Notes: generated by a model from the letters alone, not told the origin. Counted from the first letter of the stretch, positions 26,833 to 36,416 are shown. The stretch: DNA of 64,000 nucleotides from Lactobacillus sp. PV012 (GCF_014522325.1 NZ_CP041983.1:1426001-1490000); one strand, 5' to 3'. A program made the numbers and translations.

Positions 26833-27624
26833 CTACTTTCTTAAACGATGGATAAAATAAGCTACCAGATAAATTACAACCTCAATCATTGAAATGAAGA
26901 AGGTTACTGGTAAATTTGTCAAATAACCCAAAACTAATCCTACCCATACTCCAAAAAGAGCAATTCCAATTGACCAAATAGTCATCGAGCCGATACTGCG
27001 TCCTAAATAACGAGCAGTAGACGATGGTAGAGTCAACAAAATAAATACTAATAATGACCCAACAATCTGCGATCCAATCGCTACAGCCATTGCCAATACA
27101 ATTAAAAAAATTATTGAGACTAAACCTGTATTCAAGTGATGACTTTTTGCTCCAATCGGATCAAAGGAATCATAATTTAGACTCCCTAAGACTGCTGCAA
27201 TGAGCACTAAGACAATAATTGATAAGATGACCATCTGAATTACACCAGAACGATCAACACCAATAATACTCCCAAATAAGATACTAGTAGCGTAGCGGCT
27301 GTTTTCACCTGAAATCGCTAAAAATAAGACACCTAACCCAATAAAAAGGGCACTTATGGCTGAAATTGCAGATTCTTTTTGGTTAGTTTTAAGGGTTAAT
27401 TCTCCTACACCTAAGGATCCTAATAACGTAAACAAAAGCATTCCCCATAACGGTTGCCAACCAAAAAAGGCCGCAAACGCACCACCAGCAAATCCAATTT
27501 CAGACAAAGTATGGGCTAAAAAACTATAACTACGCGCTACTACATATACTCCTACTACACCACATGTTATAGCAATAAATGTACTTGCTAAAAAAGCATA
27601 GCGCATAAATGCATATGAGACCAT
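26833..27624 (-). CDS. Metal (zinc/manganese) ABC transporter permease
   Basis: This 263-residue ABC-3-family integral membrane protein has about eight helices. It contains the family stretches YSFLAHTLSEIGFAGGAFA (about 30-48) and QIVGSLLVFILLTLPSSTARYLG (about 185-207). Such permeases import Zn2+ or Mn2+ with a ZnuA/PsaA-type lipoprotein, which is not in this window. The start overlaps the ATPase stop by one base (TAATG). The metal cannot be deduced. Confidence 0.9.
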   Translation of the reverse strand: MVSYAFMRYAFLASTFIAITCGVVGVYVVARSYSFLAHTLSEIGFAGGAFAAFFGWQPLWGMLLFTLLGSLGVGELTLKTNQKESAISAISALFIGLGVLFLAISGENSRYATSILFGSIIGVDRSGVIQMVILSIIVLVLIAAVLGSLNYDSFDPIGAKSHHLNTGLVSIIFLIVLAMAVAIGSQIVGSLLVFILLTLPSSTARYLGRSIGSMTIWSIGIALFGVWVGLVLGYLTNLPVTFFISMIEVVIYLVAYFIHRLRK

Positions 27625-28289
27625 TACTCACTTCCCTCCTTATTAAAGTTTGCCATCTTTCCAGCCTGCATTTCTTTATTTTCAAAAAGCAAATAATCCT
27701 TCATATATTTTCTTGCTAAAGGAATATCATGGGTAGTAAACAACACAGTGATGCCGTGTTCTTCATTCAAATGCTTTATTAAAGCCATTAATTCTTCCTT
27801 AGCATTCGGATCTAAACTTGCAGTTGCTTCATCCAAAATAATAAAATTAGGATTATTAATTAAGGCCTGAGCTAAATAGGCACGCTGTTTTTGCCCTCCG
27901 GAAGCCTCTCCCATTCGAGTATTTTGAATTTCAGTTAAATTAGTTTCTTGTAAAATGTGATTTACACGCTCTTTAATTTTTTTATTTTTAAATAAAGGTG
28001 TATTAAGTTCGATAAAAGATTTAATTGACAAGGGATAGTCTGCTTCTAAATTCCTAAACTGCGGAACATAGCCAATTTTAGTATCCGGAGAAAATGTTAC
28101 TTTCCCACTAGTTGGATGAATCATACCCATCAAAATTCTAATTAAGGTTGTTTTCCCAGTTCCATTTGCACCTAATAGCGCAGTCATTGAACCTTTTTCT
28201 AAAGTAAAGTTGACATTCTTGAAAACTATTTTATCCTCAAATTTCATTGATAAGTTCTCAACAGTCAATGCGGTATTTTCCAATTTCAC
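27624..28289 (-). CDS. Metal (zinc/manganese) ABC transporter ATPase
   Basis: This 221-residue ATPase has Walker A GANGTGKTT (about 39-47), signature ASGGQKQR (about 133-140; the first residue is Ala where most families have Ser/Leu-Ser), and Walker B FIILDEATASLD. It is translationally coupled to the permease. It resembles ZnuC/MntA-type subunits. The fru operon terminator separates it from fruA. Confidence 0.9.
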   Translation of the reverse strand: MKLENTALTVENLSMKFEDKIVFKNVNFTLEKGSMTALLGANGTGKTTLIRILMGMIHPTSGKVTFSPDTKIGYVPQFRNLEADYPLSIKSFIELNTPLFKNKKIKERVNHILQETNLTEIQNTRMGEASGGQKQRAYLAQALINNPNFIILDEATASLDPNAKEELMALIKHLNEEHGITVLFTTHDIPLARKYMKDYLLFENKEMQAGKMANFNKEGSE

Positions 28290-28325
28290 CCATCCTTTCT
28301 AATGTAATTAATCTTACCACAAAAG

Positions 28326-28355
28326 AAAAAGCACTACGACACCGTAGTACTTTTT
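28326..28355 (-). terminator. Terminator of the fru operon
   Basis: A-rich stem with ACTACG (28333-28338) pairing CGTAGT (28343-28348), extended by A5/T5 on the outside, after the fruA stop on the minus strand. Confidence 0.8.
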
Positions 28356-28372
28356 CTTTTGAATCTAATTGT

Positions 28373-30367
28373 TTATTCATCTGGATCTTCAGATACAGGT
28401 TTCTTCCAACGACTCATAATTACACCAGCTAAAATTGAACCGATAATAACTGATAAGAAGTAACCCCAAATATTAGTTGCAAGTGGTGATACCCAGAATC
28501 CACCGTGAGGAGCAGGAACTCCAACATGCCAAATTCCTACTAAAGCACCAGCAATACCTGAACCAATCATACATGATGGAATAACACGACCTGGGTCTGC
28601 TACAGCAAATGGAATTGCACCTTCAGTAATGAATGAGAATCCTAGTACCCAGTTTGAAACTCCTGCACGACGTTCTTCCTTAGTGTATTTATTCTTAAAG
28701 AAAGTAGTACCAATCGCAGTAGCAAATGGTGGAACCATTCCTCCAACCATAACAGCAGCCATTAAGATAGCAGCAGTAACTGATTTTGGATCATTAGCAA
28801 ATGCACCGGAAGCAAATACGTAAGCAGCCTTGTTGAAAGGACCACCCATATCAATAGCCATCATGGCTGCAAGAACAGTAGTCAAAATAGCTAAGTTAGC
28901 AGTACCCATACTGTTTAAGAAGTGAGTAATAGCTAAGTTAATTCCTGAGAAAATTGGGTTTACAATGTAGTACATTAACAAAGCAATAATCAATAATCCC
29001 AAGATTGGATATAGAAGCATTGGCTTCATACCTTCAACAGATTTTGGTAACTTAGCAAAGATCTTCTTAAGCAAGACCATAATGTAACCTGCTAAGAAAC
29101 CTGCAGCAAGTCCACCTAAGAATCCTGATGGTGAAGCAGTTTTAGCACCCATTACACTGGCTGTGTAAGTGCCACCATATGCGCCACCATAAACTGTAGC
29201 CATAAAACCACCAACAAAACCTGGCATTAAGGCTGGTAAATCACCAATTGATTCAGCGATATAAGCAGCTAGTACTGGTACCATGAAAGCAAAGGCCATA
29301 TTACCTGCATTGTTTAAGAAAATAAATGCTGGATTGTTTGCTCCACCAGCAAAGTAGTTTTCCACAATGAAGGAAATAGCCATTAAGATACCACCACCAA
29401 TGATGAATGGCAACATGTGGCTAATACCACTCATTAAGTGTTTGTAGATGGTTGCCCAAACACCTTGTTTTTCTTTACCACTATCATCAGAACTTGAAGC
29501 ACTGCTATCAGCATGATAAATTGGAGCTTTATTTTCCAAAATATCTTCAATCAATTCTTTAGGGTGGTTAATCCCATCAACAACTGGCTTAATTACAACT
29601 TCTTTACCGTTGAAACGTGGCATATCAACCTTTTTATCAGAAGCAATGATAACACCCTTAGCTTCTTTAATTTCTTCTGGGGTTAATTTATCCTTAACAC
29701 CTTCAGAACCATTTGTTTCAATGCGAACGTCCACACCCATCTTTTTACCGGCTTTAATTAAAGCTTCTTGGGCCATATAGGTGTGAGCAATACCGTTGAT
29801 ACATGCAGTAACTCCAACGATTAAAGGTTTCTTTTTATCATCTGGAGTTGAGTCTTTCTTTGATGCTGCGGCTTTTCTTGCTTCAGCATCAGCTTTATCT
29901 TGGGCATCTTTTTCTGCTTCAGCTAACTTAAAGATATCAATAACTTCTTCAGGTGATTTAGCTGCCTTTAAAGCATTAACAACATCGGGATTGATTAACA
30001 AACTTGATAATTTTGCTAAAGCTTGTAAGTGAGTATTATCAGCACCAGCTGGAGCTGTAATCATAAAGAATAAGTGAACTGGTTGACCATCTAAAGCATT
30101 ATAGTCAATTCCCTTAGGACTTTTTGCAAAAAGCACTGCGGCACGATTAATATATTTATTACGTGCGTGTGGCATTGCAATTCCTTCACCAATCCCAGTG
30201 GTTGATTCATTTTCACGAGCCCAAATTGATTTAATGAATTCATCTTCATTATTTACAACCCCTTGCGCTACTTCTAAGTCAGCCATTTCTTTAATAGCTT
30301 CCTTTTGAGTAGTTGCTTTAAGGTCCATAATCATTAAATCAGGACTTAAAAGATCCTCAATTTTCAT
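28373..30367 (-). CDS. fruA: Fructose PTS transporter, EIIABC
   Basis: This 664-residue protein imports and phosphorylates fructose to fructose-1-phosphate. Domain order is A-B-C. EIIA (about 1-150) has the phospho-His in AMPHARNKY. EIIB (about 180-275) has the phospho-Cys in VTACINGIAHTYMA. EIIC (about 310-650) is a multi-helix membrane domain with GGGILMAISF and DMGGPFNKAAY. It is the last gene of fruR-fruK-fruA, 21 bases after fruK. Confidence 0.96.
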   Translation of the reverse strand: MKIEDLLSPDLMIMDLKATTQKEAIKEMADLEVAQGVVNNEDEFIKSIWARENESTTGIGEGIAMPHARNKYINRAAVLFAKSPKGIDYNALDGQPVHLFFMITAPAGADNTHLQALAKLSSLLINPDVVNALKAAKSPEEVIDIFKLAEAEKDAQDKADAEARKAAASKKDSTPDDKKKPLIVGVTACINGIAHTYMAQEALIKAGKKMGVDVRIETNGSEGVKDKLTPEEIKEAKGVIIASDKKVDMPRFNGKEVVIKPVVDGINHPKELIEDILENKAPIYHADSSASSSDDSGKEKQGVWATIYKHLMSGISHMLPFIIGGGILMAISFIVENYFAGGANNPAFIFLNNAGNMAFAFMVPVLAAYIAESIGDLPALMPGFVGGFMATVYGGAYGGTYTASVMGAKTASPSGFLGGLAAGFLAGYIMVLLKKIFAKLPKSVEGMKPMLLYPILGLLIIALLMYYIVNPIFSGINLAITHFLNSMGTANLAILTTVLAAMMAIDMGGPFNKAAYVFASGAFANDPKSVTAAILMAAVMVGGMVPPFATAIGTTFFKNKYTKEERRAGVSNWVLGFSFITEGAIPFAVADPGRVIPSCMIGSGIAGALVGIWHVGVPAPHGGFWVSPLATNIWGYFLSVIIGSILAGVIMSRWKKPVSEDPDE

Positions 30368-30388
30368 ATCATTTCCCTTTCTTAAAAA

Positions 30389-31303
30389 TTACTCTACTTC
30401 TTCAACTTTAATGTCAGGTAAAGTTGCTTCGATTTGACTTCTAACTGCAATATCTTCAGTAAAGGCAGTAGCTCCTCCACAAGCCATTCCCATTCTAAAG
30501 GCTTCAACAGGATTCTTAGTCTTATAATAAGTACCCACAAATCCTGCAATCATTGAATCACCTGCACCAACTGAGTTTACTGCAGTACCAATTGCAGGAG
30601 TTCCATGATAAACATGGTCCTTAGTTACTAAGTAACCACCATCGCCCGCCATTGAAATCATGACATTTTGGGCACCCATCTTGAGCAACTTTTTAGCAGC
30701 TTCAAGCATTTCTTCATTATTTGAAAAAGTAGTATGGAACAAATCAGCTAATTCATGATGATTTGGCTTAATAACTAAAGGTTTGTATTCCAAAGTATCA
30801 AGTAAAGCTTCTCCAGTAGTATCAATTGCAAATTGGGCACCAGCTTCTTTAATAGTTGGTAATAATTGCTTATAAAAATCAGTTGGTAAACTTGGTCCTA
30901 AACTACCACTTAAAACTACAATATCGCCCTCTTGCAAATCATCTAAGCGAGCTTTAAAAGCAGTAATTTCTTGCGCATCAATCTTAGGACCAGCCGCATT
31001 AATTTCTGTTTCTTTTTGAGCATGAATCTTAACGTTAACACGGGTATCATCACTGATAGTCACAAAATCACTTTCGATTTTTTTGACATTTAATTGGCGA
31101 ACTAATTCTTTACCAGTAAATCCTCCGACAAAACCCCAAGCTGTATTTTCAACAGAGAGTTGATTAAGAATTTGTGATACATTAATTCCCTTTCCACCTG
31201 CTAAAAATTGGCAATCATTAGAACGGTTTACTTCTCCAGCATTTACTTTTTTTAATTGCATTACGTAATCTAGTGCTGGATTAACCGTAACAGTATAAAT
31301 CAT
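30389..31303 (-). CDS. fruK: 1-phosphofructokinase
   Basis: This 304-residue PfkB-family kinase converts fructose-1-phosphate to fructose-1,6-bisphosphate. FLAGGKGINVSQIL (about 32-45) and the C-terminal NSVGAGDSMIAGF with the catalytic Asp (about 248) are the two family signatures. It starts at the fruR stop (1-base overlap) and precedes fruA. Confidence 0.96.
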   Translation of the reverse strand: MIYTVTVNPALDYVMQLKKVNAGEVNRSNDCQFLAGGKGINVSQILNQLSVENTAWGFVGGFTGKELVRQLNVKKIESDFVTISDDTRVNVKIHAQKETEINAAGPKIDAQEITAFKARLDDLQEGDIVVLSGSLGPSLPTDFYKQLLPTIKEAGAQFAIDTTGEALLDTLEYKPLVIKPNHHELADLFHTTFSNNEEMLEAAKKLLKMGAQNVMISMAGDGGYLVTKDHVYHGTPAIGTAVNSVGAGDSMIAGFVGTYYKTKNPVEAFRMGMACGGATAFTEDIAVRSQIEATLPDIKVEEVE

Positions 31304-32055
31304 TATTTTGCCTCCTCAAACTTTAACTCCTTTGGTAGAAGAAGTTTTTGCTTACTTGATAATTGATTGGTAATTAAAACTGCATTTTCTGTATTAGATA
31401 AACTTGCAAAATTTGAAGTTCCAATCTTACTGTCATCCATTAAGATAAAACTTCTTTTTGCTTGAATAATAGCCGTCTGTTTTATCTCAGCTTCACTTGG
31501 ATCTGGGGTAGTAAACTTACCTTGTTTATTTAAACCATTGGCTCCAATAAATGCAGTTGAAAAATTCATTGCTTGCATCTGCTTGATGGTAGAACTTCCA
31601 ATAACCGCATTGGTTTGTTGCTTAATCTCTCCACCTAAAATTTGGGTTGAAATTCCAGCATCAATACATGCTAAGGCTGTATCTACTCCGTTAGTAATTA
31701 CATGAAGGTCAGGAATATCTTTTAAAAAATTAATCATTTCATAAATAGTTGTTCCTGCATCTAAAAACAAATGCTCTGCTGAACTAATCTTTTTTGCAGC
31801 ATACGCAGCAAGTCGATGTTTCTTGTCAATATTTAAATTAAATCTTACTTGTTGCTCTACATCACGAGAATAATTTTGCACTGAGCGTGCACCACCATGG
31901 ACTCTAACAATAAGTCCACGCTTCTCCATCTCAATTAAATCTCGTCTGATGGTTGATTCTGACGAATTTGTCAATTTACATAACTCTGCTACTCGGCAGA
32001 TGTCTTTATCATTGATGTAAGCAGCAATCGCTTGTTGACGCTTTTCCGTCAGCAT
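31303..32055 (-). CDS. fruR: DeoR-family fructose operon repressor
   Basis: This 250-residue repressor has an N-terminal DeoR helix-turn-helix (about 5-60, with NSSESTIRRDLIEMEKRGLI) and a C-terminal sugar-phosphate-binding domain (VITNGVDTAL, DAGTTIYEM). Fructose-1-phosphate is the expected inducer (family knowledge). GAGGTGG precedes the ATG. It is first in its own operon, so it is likely autoregulated through the direct repeats upstream. Confidence 0.93.
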   Translation of the reverse strand: MLTEKRQQAIAAYINDKDICRVAELCKLTNSSESTIRRDLIEMEKRGLIVRVHGGARSVQNYSRDVEQQVRFNLNIDKKHRLAAYAAKKISSAEHLFLDAGTTIYEMINFLKDIPDLHVITNGVDTALACIDAGISTQILGGEIKQQTNAVIGSSTIKQMQAMNFSTAFIGANGLNKQGKFTTPDPSEAEIKQTAIIQAKRSFILMDDSKIGTSNFASLSNTENAVLITNQLSSKQKLLLPKELKFEEAK

Positions 32056-32077
32056 CTCTTACCACCTCTATCTAATA

Positions 32078-32151
32078 TGATAACCGCTTACATTATAAAA
32101 AGCAATCAAAATTAATCATTTTAATTCAAAATAATTCATTTTAATTCAAAA
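32078..32151 (-). promoter_or_regulatory. fru operon control region: -10, cre-like site and direct repeats
   Basis: A -10 TATAAT (minus strand, 32097-32092) lies before fruR. Next to it is TGATAACCGCTTACA (32078-32092), a catabolite-repression (cre) site with one extra base compared with the consensus. Further upstream, two 16-bp direct repeats TCATTTTAATTCAAAA (32116-32131 and 32136-32151) start 20 bases apart, a spacing that puts them on one DNA face as for DeoR-type operators. Confidence 0.5.
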
Positions 32152-32185
32152 AAATAATTTGAGTTAAAGAACTCAAATTATTTTT
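32150..32185 (-). terminator. Terminator of the murE-racemase unit
   Basis: AAAAATAATTTGAGTT (32150-32165) pairs with AACTCAAATTATTTTT (32170-32185) around a 4-base loop, at the racemase stop on the minus strand. Confidence 0.88.
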
Positions 32186-32933
32186 ACTTATACAAATATT
32201 TTTTTGTGGCCTCTTTAGGATCCATCCCATTACGGATGTTTTGCGCTAATTCTATAGAAACATCTGCAATAATTGATTGAGGATCAATAACATTATAAGG
32301 ATGATCTGGTGCCTGCTCTTGAGCTAAAGAAAGTTCAGTACAACCTAACAGTATCACATTACAGTTATATTTATCATGCATTGTCTTTAAAATCTTATGG
32401 TAAAGTTTTTTATCAACAATCCCTTTTTCTTTAATATTACTGTAAATGAGCTCATTAACCATAGGCTGGATTTCAGGACCACCTAATTCAACTTTTTTTC
32501 CAACTTTTTCTAATTCATCAGCATACAGATGATCATAAATTGATCCTTCAGTAGCAATTAAGCCAATTTTATCTTCTTTAGGATAATTATCTACAAAATT
32601 ATGAACTGCAATTCTCATCATATGCAAAAAAGGAACGTCAGTTAATGCAGCTAAATCATCATAAAAATAGTGAGCTGTATTGCAGACCATTATAATAAAA
32701 TCAGGATTTAGCTTCGATTGATTTTCTATATCATCTTTTAAATCATAGAAAAAATTAGGTTTAGTATGATCCATAATATATGCTGTTCTATCTGGAACTT
32801 GAGCATCATTTACAAGTAAATAATTTAAATAGTCCTGGTCACGTTCTGCTTTTATCCGATGATTAATCAATCTTACATAGCTCTCAGTAGCAAGGGTCCC
32901 CATGCCACCAATTATTGAAAAAAAGTGTTTCAT
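32184..32933 (-). CDS. racD: Aspartate/glutamate racemase-family protein
   Basis: This 249-residue cofactor-independent racemase has the two catalytic Cys motifs VCNTAHYF (about 83) and LGCTELSL (about 196), plus GGMGTLAT at the N-terminus. It lies 19 bases downstream of murE. Because lactobacilli of this group use a D-Asp crossbridge on L-Lys peptidoglycan (established for the genus), aspartate racemase (RacD) is favoured over glutamate racemase. The substrate is inferred, not visible. Confidence 0.87.
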   Translation of the reverse strand: MKHFFSIIGGMGTLATESYVRLINHRIKAERDQDYLNYLLVNDAQVPDRTAYIMDHTKPNFFYDLKDDIENQSKLNPDFIIMVCNTAHYFYDDLAALTDVPFLHMMRIAVHNFVDNYPKEDKIGLIATEGSIYDHLYADELEKVGKKVELGGPEIQPMVNELIYSNIKEKGIVDKKLYHKILKTMHDKYNCNVILLGCTELSLAQEQAPDHPYNVIDPQSIIADVSIELAQNIRNGMDPKEATKKYLYK

Positions 32934-32952
32934 ACTTTCTTTTCCTAACTAA

Positions 32953-34524
32953 TTAGTCTTCGCCTTTTTCCAATTCTTTAAGAATACTTTCAGCAACCTT
33001 AATATCAGTTGGATATGGCGTATCAATTCCACGAATCTTTTGGAAAGGATCTGCTCCCTTTCCACAAATTAAGACTACATCATCTTTTCCAGCCAATTCT
33101 ATTGCTTCATGGATAGCCTTTTCACGATCCAGCTCGATCTCAACATCTACTTTATCATGGTCAATGCCTGCATCAATTTCTTCAGCAATACTCAAAGGAT
33201 CTTCAAACCCTGGATCATCAGTAGTCAAAAATACTTTATCAGCATAAGCTGTTAAACTTTCACTAAAGCCTGGACGCCGTGAAACTCCCTTATCTCCTGG
33301 AGCTCCTACCACTACAATAATTCTTGGATTATTAAATTCTTTTCGCATGAAACTCATTAAAGCCATCATTGAAGCTTTATTATGAGCATAATCAACAACA
33401 ATTGTACCATGCTTCTTACTTGGCAAAGTTTCCATACGCCCTGGAATTGTCACATGGCGAATTCCTTTGGCAGCTTCTTCATAATTCTCTCCAGCTAAGC
33501 CGGCACCAATTATTGCTGCCGTTGCATTGATTTCATTAAAGTCACCAATCATTTGCAAAGTATACTCACCAGCAATTGGAAGTTTCTTTGCCTTGTCAGT
33601 TACACACTCCAAGTCAAATTTAGTTTCAGCCATATCAGTCTCTACTGACTTAAAGCGAAAATCAATTGGACTCTTTAAATTTTTTGGACTTTCAAAATCA
33701 CTTCTTGCAAATAAGTAAATACTATCTGGTTGAGTAGTAGTTGTTGCAGCTGCATAAACTTCTTGGAAGTGATCGGTCATCGCATTAATGATACATTTAC
33801 GAGAATTTACCATTAATTGTAATTTACAATGCAAATAATCATCAAAGTTAGGATGTTCATTTGGTCCAATATGATCAGGACTAATATTTAAGAAAAATCC
33901 TAAATCATAGGTTAATCCAAATACACGGTTCTTTTTATAAGCTTGTGATGAAACTTCCATGACTAGGTGGGTCATTCCATTGTCAACTGCAGTTCTCATA
34001 TCTCTAAACAGGTCTAAAGACTCAGGAGTGGTTAAGCTAGACTTAAAAGTGTCTTCAGGTTTAGGACCTACAACATCATCTACCGATGAAATTAAGGCAG
34101 TACGGCCACCATTAATTTTATCGAGCATCCCCTTCAAAAAGTAAGCAGAAGTAGTTTTTCCTTTGGTTCCAGTGAAGGCCACCACATATAAATCGTCTTG
34201 TGGAAATTGGAAAAAGGCTGCAGAAAGAAGTGCCATTGCCTTTGAAACATCACGCACAATCAAGGCATGCATTCCCTTTCCTTCTGGATAAGGTTGCTCA
34301 GCTACATAACAGATGGCTCCATTATCTTTAGCCATTGAAAGATAAGTTGGTCTAAAGCCTTGTCCTTTACAGAAAAATAGGGTATTAGTTTTAATATCAC
34401 GTGAATCATATGAAATATAATCCATTTTTGTAGGAACAGCATCTTGAACAGCGCTTGACTTGAGCAAGTGGTGTTCTTTTAATATTAAAATACATGTGTT
34501 TAAAGAAATGCTAGATTCACTCAT
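32953..34524 (-). CDS. murE: UDP-MurNAc-tripeptide synthetase MurE (probably L-lysine-adding)
   Basis: This 523-residue Mur ligase adds the third stem residue to UDP-MurNAc-L-Ala-D-Glu. Its N-terminal domain has YDSRDIKTNTLFFCKG. The ATP site is GTKGKTTSAYF (about 119-129), the central domain includes TTPESLDLFRDM and EVSSQAYKKNRV, and the C-terminal domain has IVVDYAHNKASMMALM. In place of the DNPR motif of DAP-adding enzymes it has DDPGFEDP, so lysine is likely. A TGGTATAAT extended -10 upstream gives it a promoter of its own behind the histidine-kinase gene. Confidence 0.93.
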   Translation of the reverse strand: MSESSISLNTCILILKEHHLLKSSAVQDAVPTKMDYISYDSRDIKTNTLFFCKGQGFRPTYLSMAKDNGAICYVAEQPYPEGKGMHALIVRDVSKAMALLSAAFFQFPQDDLYVVAFTGTKGKTTSAYFLKGMLDKINGGRTALISSVDDVVGPKPEDTFKSSLTTPESLDLFRDMRTAVDNGMTHLVMEVSSQAYKKNRVFGLTYDLGFFLNISPDHIGPNEHPNFDDYLHCKLQLMVNSRKCIINAMTDHFQEVYAAATTTTQPDSIYLFARSDFESPKNLKSPIDFRFKSVETDMAETKFDLECVTDKAKKLPIAGEYTLQMIGDFNEINATAAIIGAGLAGENYEEAAKGIRHVTIPGRMETLPSKKHGTIVVDYAHNKASMMALMSFMRKEFNNPRIIVVVGAPGDKGVSRRPGFSESLTAYADKVFLTTDDPGFEDPLSIAEEIDAGIDHDKVDVEIELDREKAIHEAIELAGKDDVVLICGKGADPFQKIRGIDTPYPTDIKVAESILKELEKGED

Positions 34525-34558
34525 TTTTTCTCTCCAAAATTAAATCTTTTCAGCTTAA

Positions 34559-34567
34559 ATTATACCA
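34559..34567 (-). promoter_or_regulatory. Extended -10 promoter of murE
   Basis: On the minus strand TGGTATAAT (34567-34559) lies about 35 bases before the murE ATG. No good -35 is seen. It allows murE-racD expression apart from the two-component genes upstream. Confidence 0.45.
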
Positions 34568-34569
34568 CA

Positions 34570-35727
34570 TCATTTTTGAGGAAGGGATTCTGTAATTTTT
34601 AAAGGTAAACTAATAATAAAACTTGTCAATTTTTGGTTTGACTGACAAGTTATAGTTCCCCCATGTAACGCTACGATACTTTGTGTAATGGCTAAACCAA
34701 GCCCTGTGCCACCAGTTTTAAGATTACGAGAAGATTCTACACGATAAAATCTTTCAAAAATTTTTTCTTGTTCTTTCTTAGGAATCGGAGTTCCGTTATT
34801 CTCTACTCGTAATTCAACTTGATCATTATTTACCTTATTTGCAATTAGAAAAATTTTAGTTGCCCCATGCCCATACTTTAGTGCATTCGAAATTAAGTTA
34901 TTCAAAACCCGCACGATTTTTTTAGCATCTGCATCAATAGTTAAATCATTGGGCCGACAAGCAATTTCAAAAGTAACTTTCTTTTTTTCTGCTTCTAATT
35001 CAAATCCTGCAGCCACTTGTTCTAACATTGATTTCACGTGGAGTGGTGCAATAGTTAATTTATTGCGATTTGTTGAACGTAGTGTTGTATATTCAAACAA
35101 ATCTTCAGCCAAAGACTTCATTTGTAAAGCCTTTTGATAGGCAATATCAATATATTTTTTACTTTCTTCTGGAGTTGGATTTCCATCTTTTAACAAACCT
35201 AAGTATCCAATAATTGAGGTGAGTGGTGTTCGAATATCATGTGATACATTTGTAATCAAATCATCTTTGGATTTTTCAATTTGTCTTTCTTCTTCTAAAG
35301 AAGCAACAGTTGAAGCTACTAATACATTGATTGAATCTACAACGTGTTGTAGCTCTGTTCTTACCGTAAAGGGAATGGGATGATCAAAATGGCCATTAGC
35401 AATATAGTGCAATTCTTTAATCACATGACGCAGTTGCATTTGATGATAACGGCGAATTAGGCGCCAGTATACTACAGCAACATCAATTATAAGCATTCCA
35501 CCGACAAACAATCTTTGCCATGACCATAAATGGTAACCACCTGCAAAGGTAACATTTTTTTTGAAGAAAAAAATACCATTTTCTAAGCCTGGATTATTGA
35601 TTACGATTAAATTGATTAAAATTACTAGTGAAAGATTTAAAAGTAATAATAAAATTACTGTTACAATTCCCTCACCCAATAGTTCACTTTTTTCGCGACC
35701 AGTTAATTTAACCTTTTCTTTTTTCAT
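34570..35727 (-). CDS. Membrane sensor histidine kinase (VanS/PhoR-like)
   Basis: This 385-residue kinase has two helices (about 20-44 and 73-92) flanking a short extracellular loop of about 30 residues, an intracellular HAMP-like region, HisKA with the phospho-His163 in NVSHDIRTPLT, and an HATPase domain (NLISNALKYG; GTGLGLAI). The tiny loop suggests it senses inside or near the membrane. The ATG at 35727 overlaps the regulator stop (TAATG); the longer open frame upstream is rejected because it runs inside the regulator gene. The signal is unknown. Confidence 0.92.
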   Translation of the reverse strand: MKKEKVKLTGREKSELLGEGIVTVILLLLLNLSLVILINLIVINNPGLENGIFFFKKNVTFAGGYHLWSWQRLFVGGMLIIDVAVVYWRLIRRYHQMQLRHVIKELHYIANGHFDHPIPFTVRTELQHVVDSINVLVASTVASLEEERQIEKSKDDLITNVSHDIRTPLTSIIGYLGLLKDGNPTPEESKKYIDIAYQKALQMKSLAEDLFEYTTLRSTNRNKLTIAPLHVKSMLEQVAAGFELEAEKKKVTFEIACRPNDLTIDADAKKIVRVLNNLISNALKYGHGATKIFLIANKVNNDQVELRVENNGTPIPKKEQEKIFERFYRVESSRNLKTGGTGLGLAITQSIVALHGGTITCQSNQKLTSFIISLPLKITESLPQK

Positions 35728-36416
35728 TATTCTACTTCTACTTTGTAGCCAACACCCCAAACGGTTTGAATAACTTCTTCTCCATTAGTAGCTTTTTGAA
35801 TTTTATCACGCAAGTGCGAAACGTGAACCATAACCGTCTTAGCTGAGACAACAGATTCTTGTTGCCATACTCGTTCAAAAATTTCTTCAGCACTAAATAC
35901 TCGGTTGGGATGACTAGCTAACATGTACAAAATTCCAAATTCGAGGGCAGTCAATTGCACAGATTTTCCTTCAATTGTTTTAACTTCATGTGAATCCTTA
36001 TTAATTACTAAAGGACCTACTTCTAAGATATCAGGTTTGTTATCAACTAGTTTCTTTTCACTGCGGCGTAACAATGAACGAACACGTGCCATTACCTCAA
36101 GTGGATTAAATGGCTTAACAACATAATCATCTGCTCCAGTGATTAATCCTTGAATTTTATCCATATCACTTGTTTTAGCAGAAACTACTAAAATTGGAAT
36201 TTCAGAATCCTTACGTACTTCTTTGATTACTTCAATTCCCGTCATTTGAGGCATCATAATATCTAAAATCATACAACCAATTTCCGGAGTAGTTGATAAT
36301 TTGGTTAAAGCTTCTTTTCCACTATAAGCAGGAATTGGTTCATATCCCTCATTTTTTAAATAAATACTTAATAATTCAACAATTTCTTTATCATCATCAA
36401 CAACTAAGATTTTCAT
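35727..36416 (-). CDS. OmpR/VanR-family response regulator
   Basis: This 229-residue regulator has a receiver domain with acidic pocket VVDDDKE, phospho-Asp52 (LDIMMP), Thr/Ser and VKPFNP Lys, and a winged-helix DNA-binding domain (about 130-229, RVFSAEEIFERVW, TVMVHVSHLRDKI). The ATG at 36416 follows AAAGGA; an upstream in-frame start is rejected. It is translationally coupled to the kinase. murE and racD follow in the same orientation, so wall-related control is possible. Confidence 0.94.
   Translation of the reverse strand: MKILVVDDDKEIVELLSIYLKNEGYEPIPAYSGKEALTKLSTTPEIGCMILDIMMPQMTGIEVIKEVRKDSEIPILVVSAKTSDMDKIQGLITGADDYVVKPFNPLEVMARVRSLLRRSEKKLVDNKPDILEVGPLVINKDSHEVKTIEGKSVQLTALEFGILYMLASHPNRVFSAEEIFERVWQQESVVSAKTVMVHVSHLRDKIQKATNGEEVIQTVWGVGYKVEVE

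Noticed and set aside
35728..35760. Longer histidine-kinase N-terminus
   Set aside because: It lies inside the regulator gene and adds an unconserved basic stretch. The ATG that overlaps the regulator stop (TAATG) is typical of such pairs.
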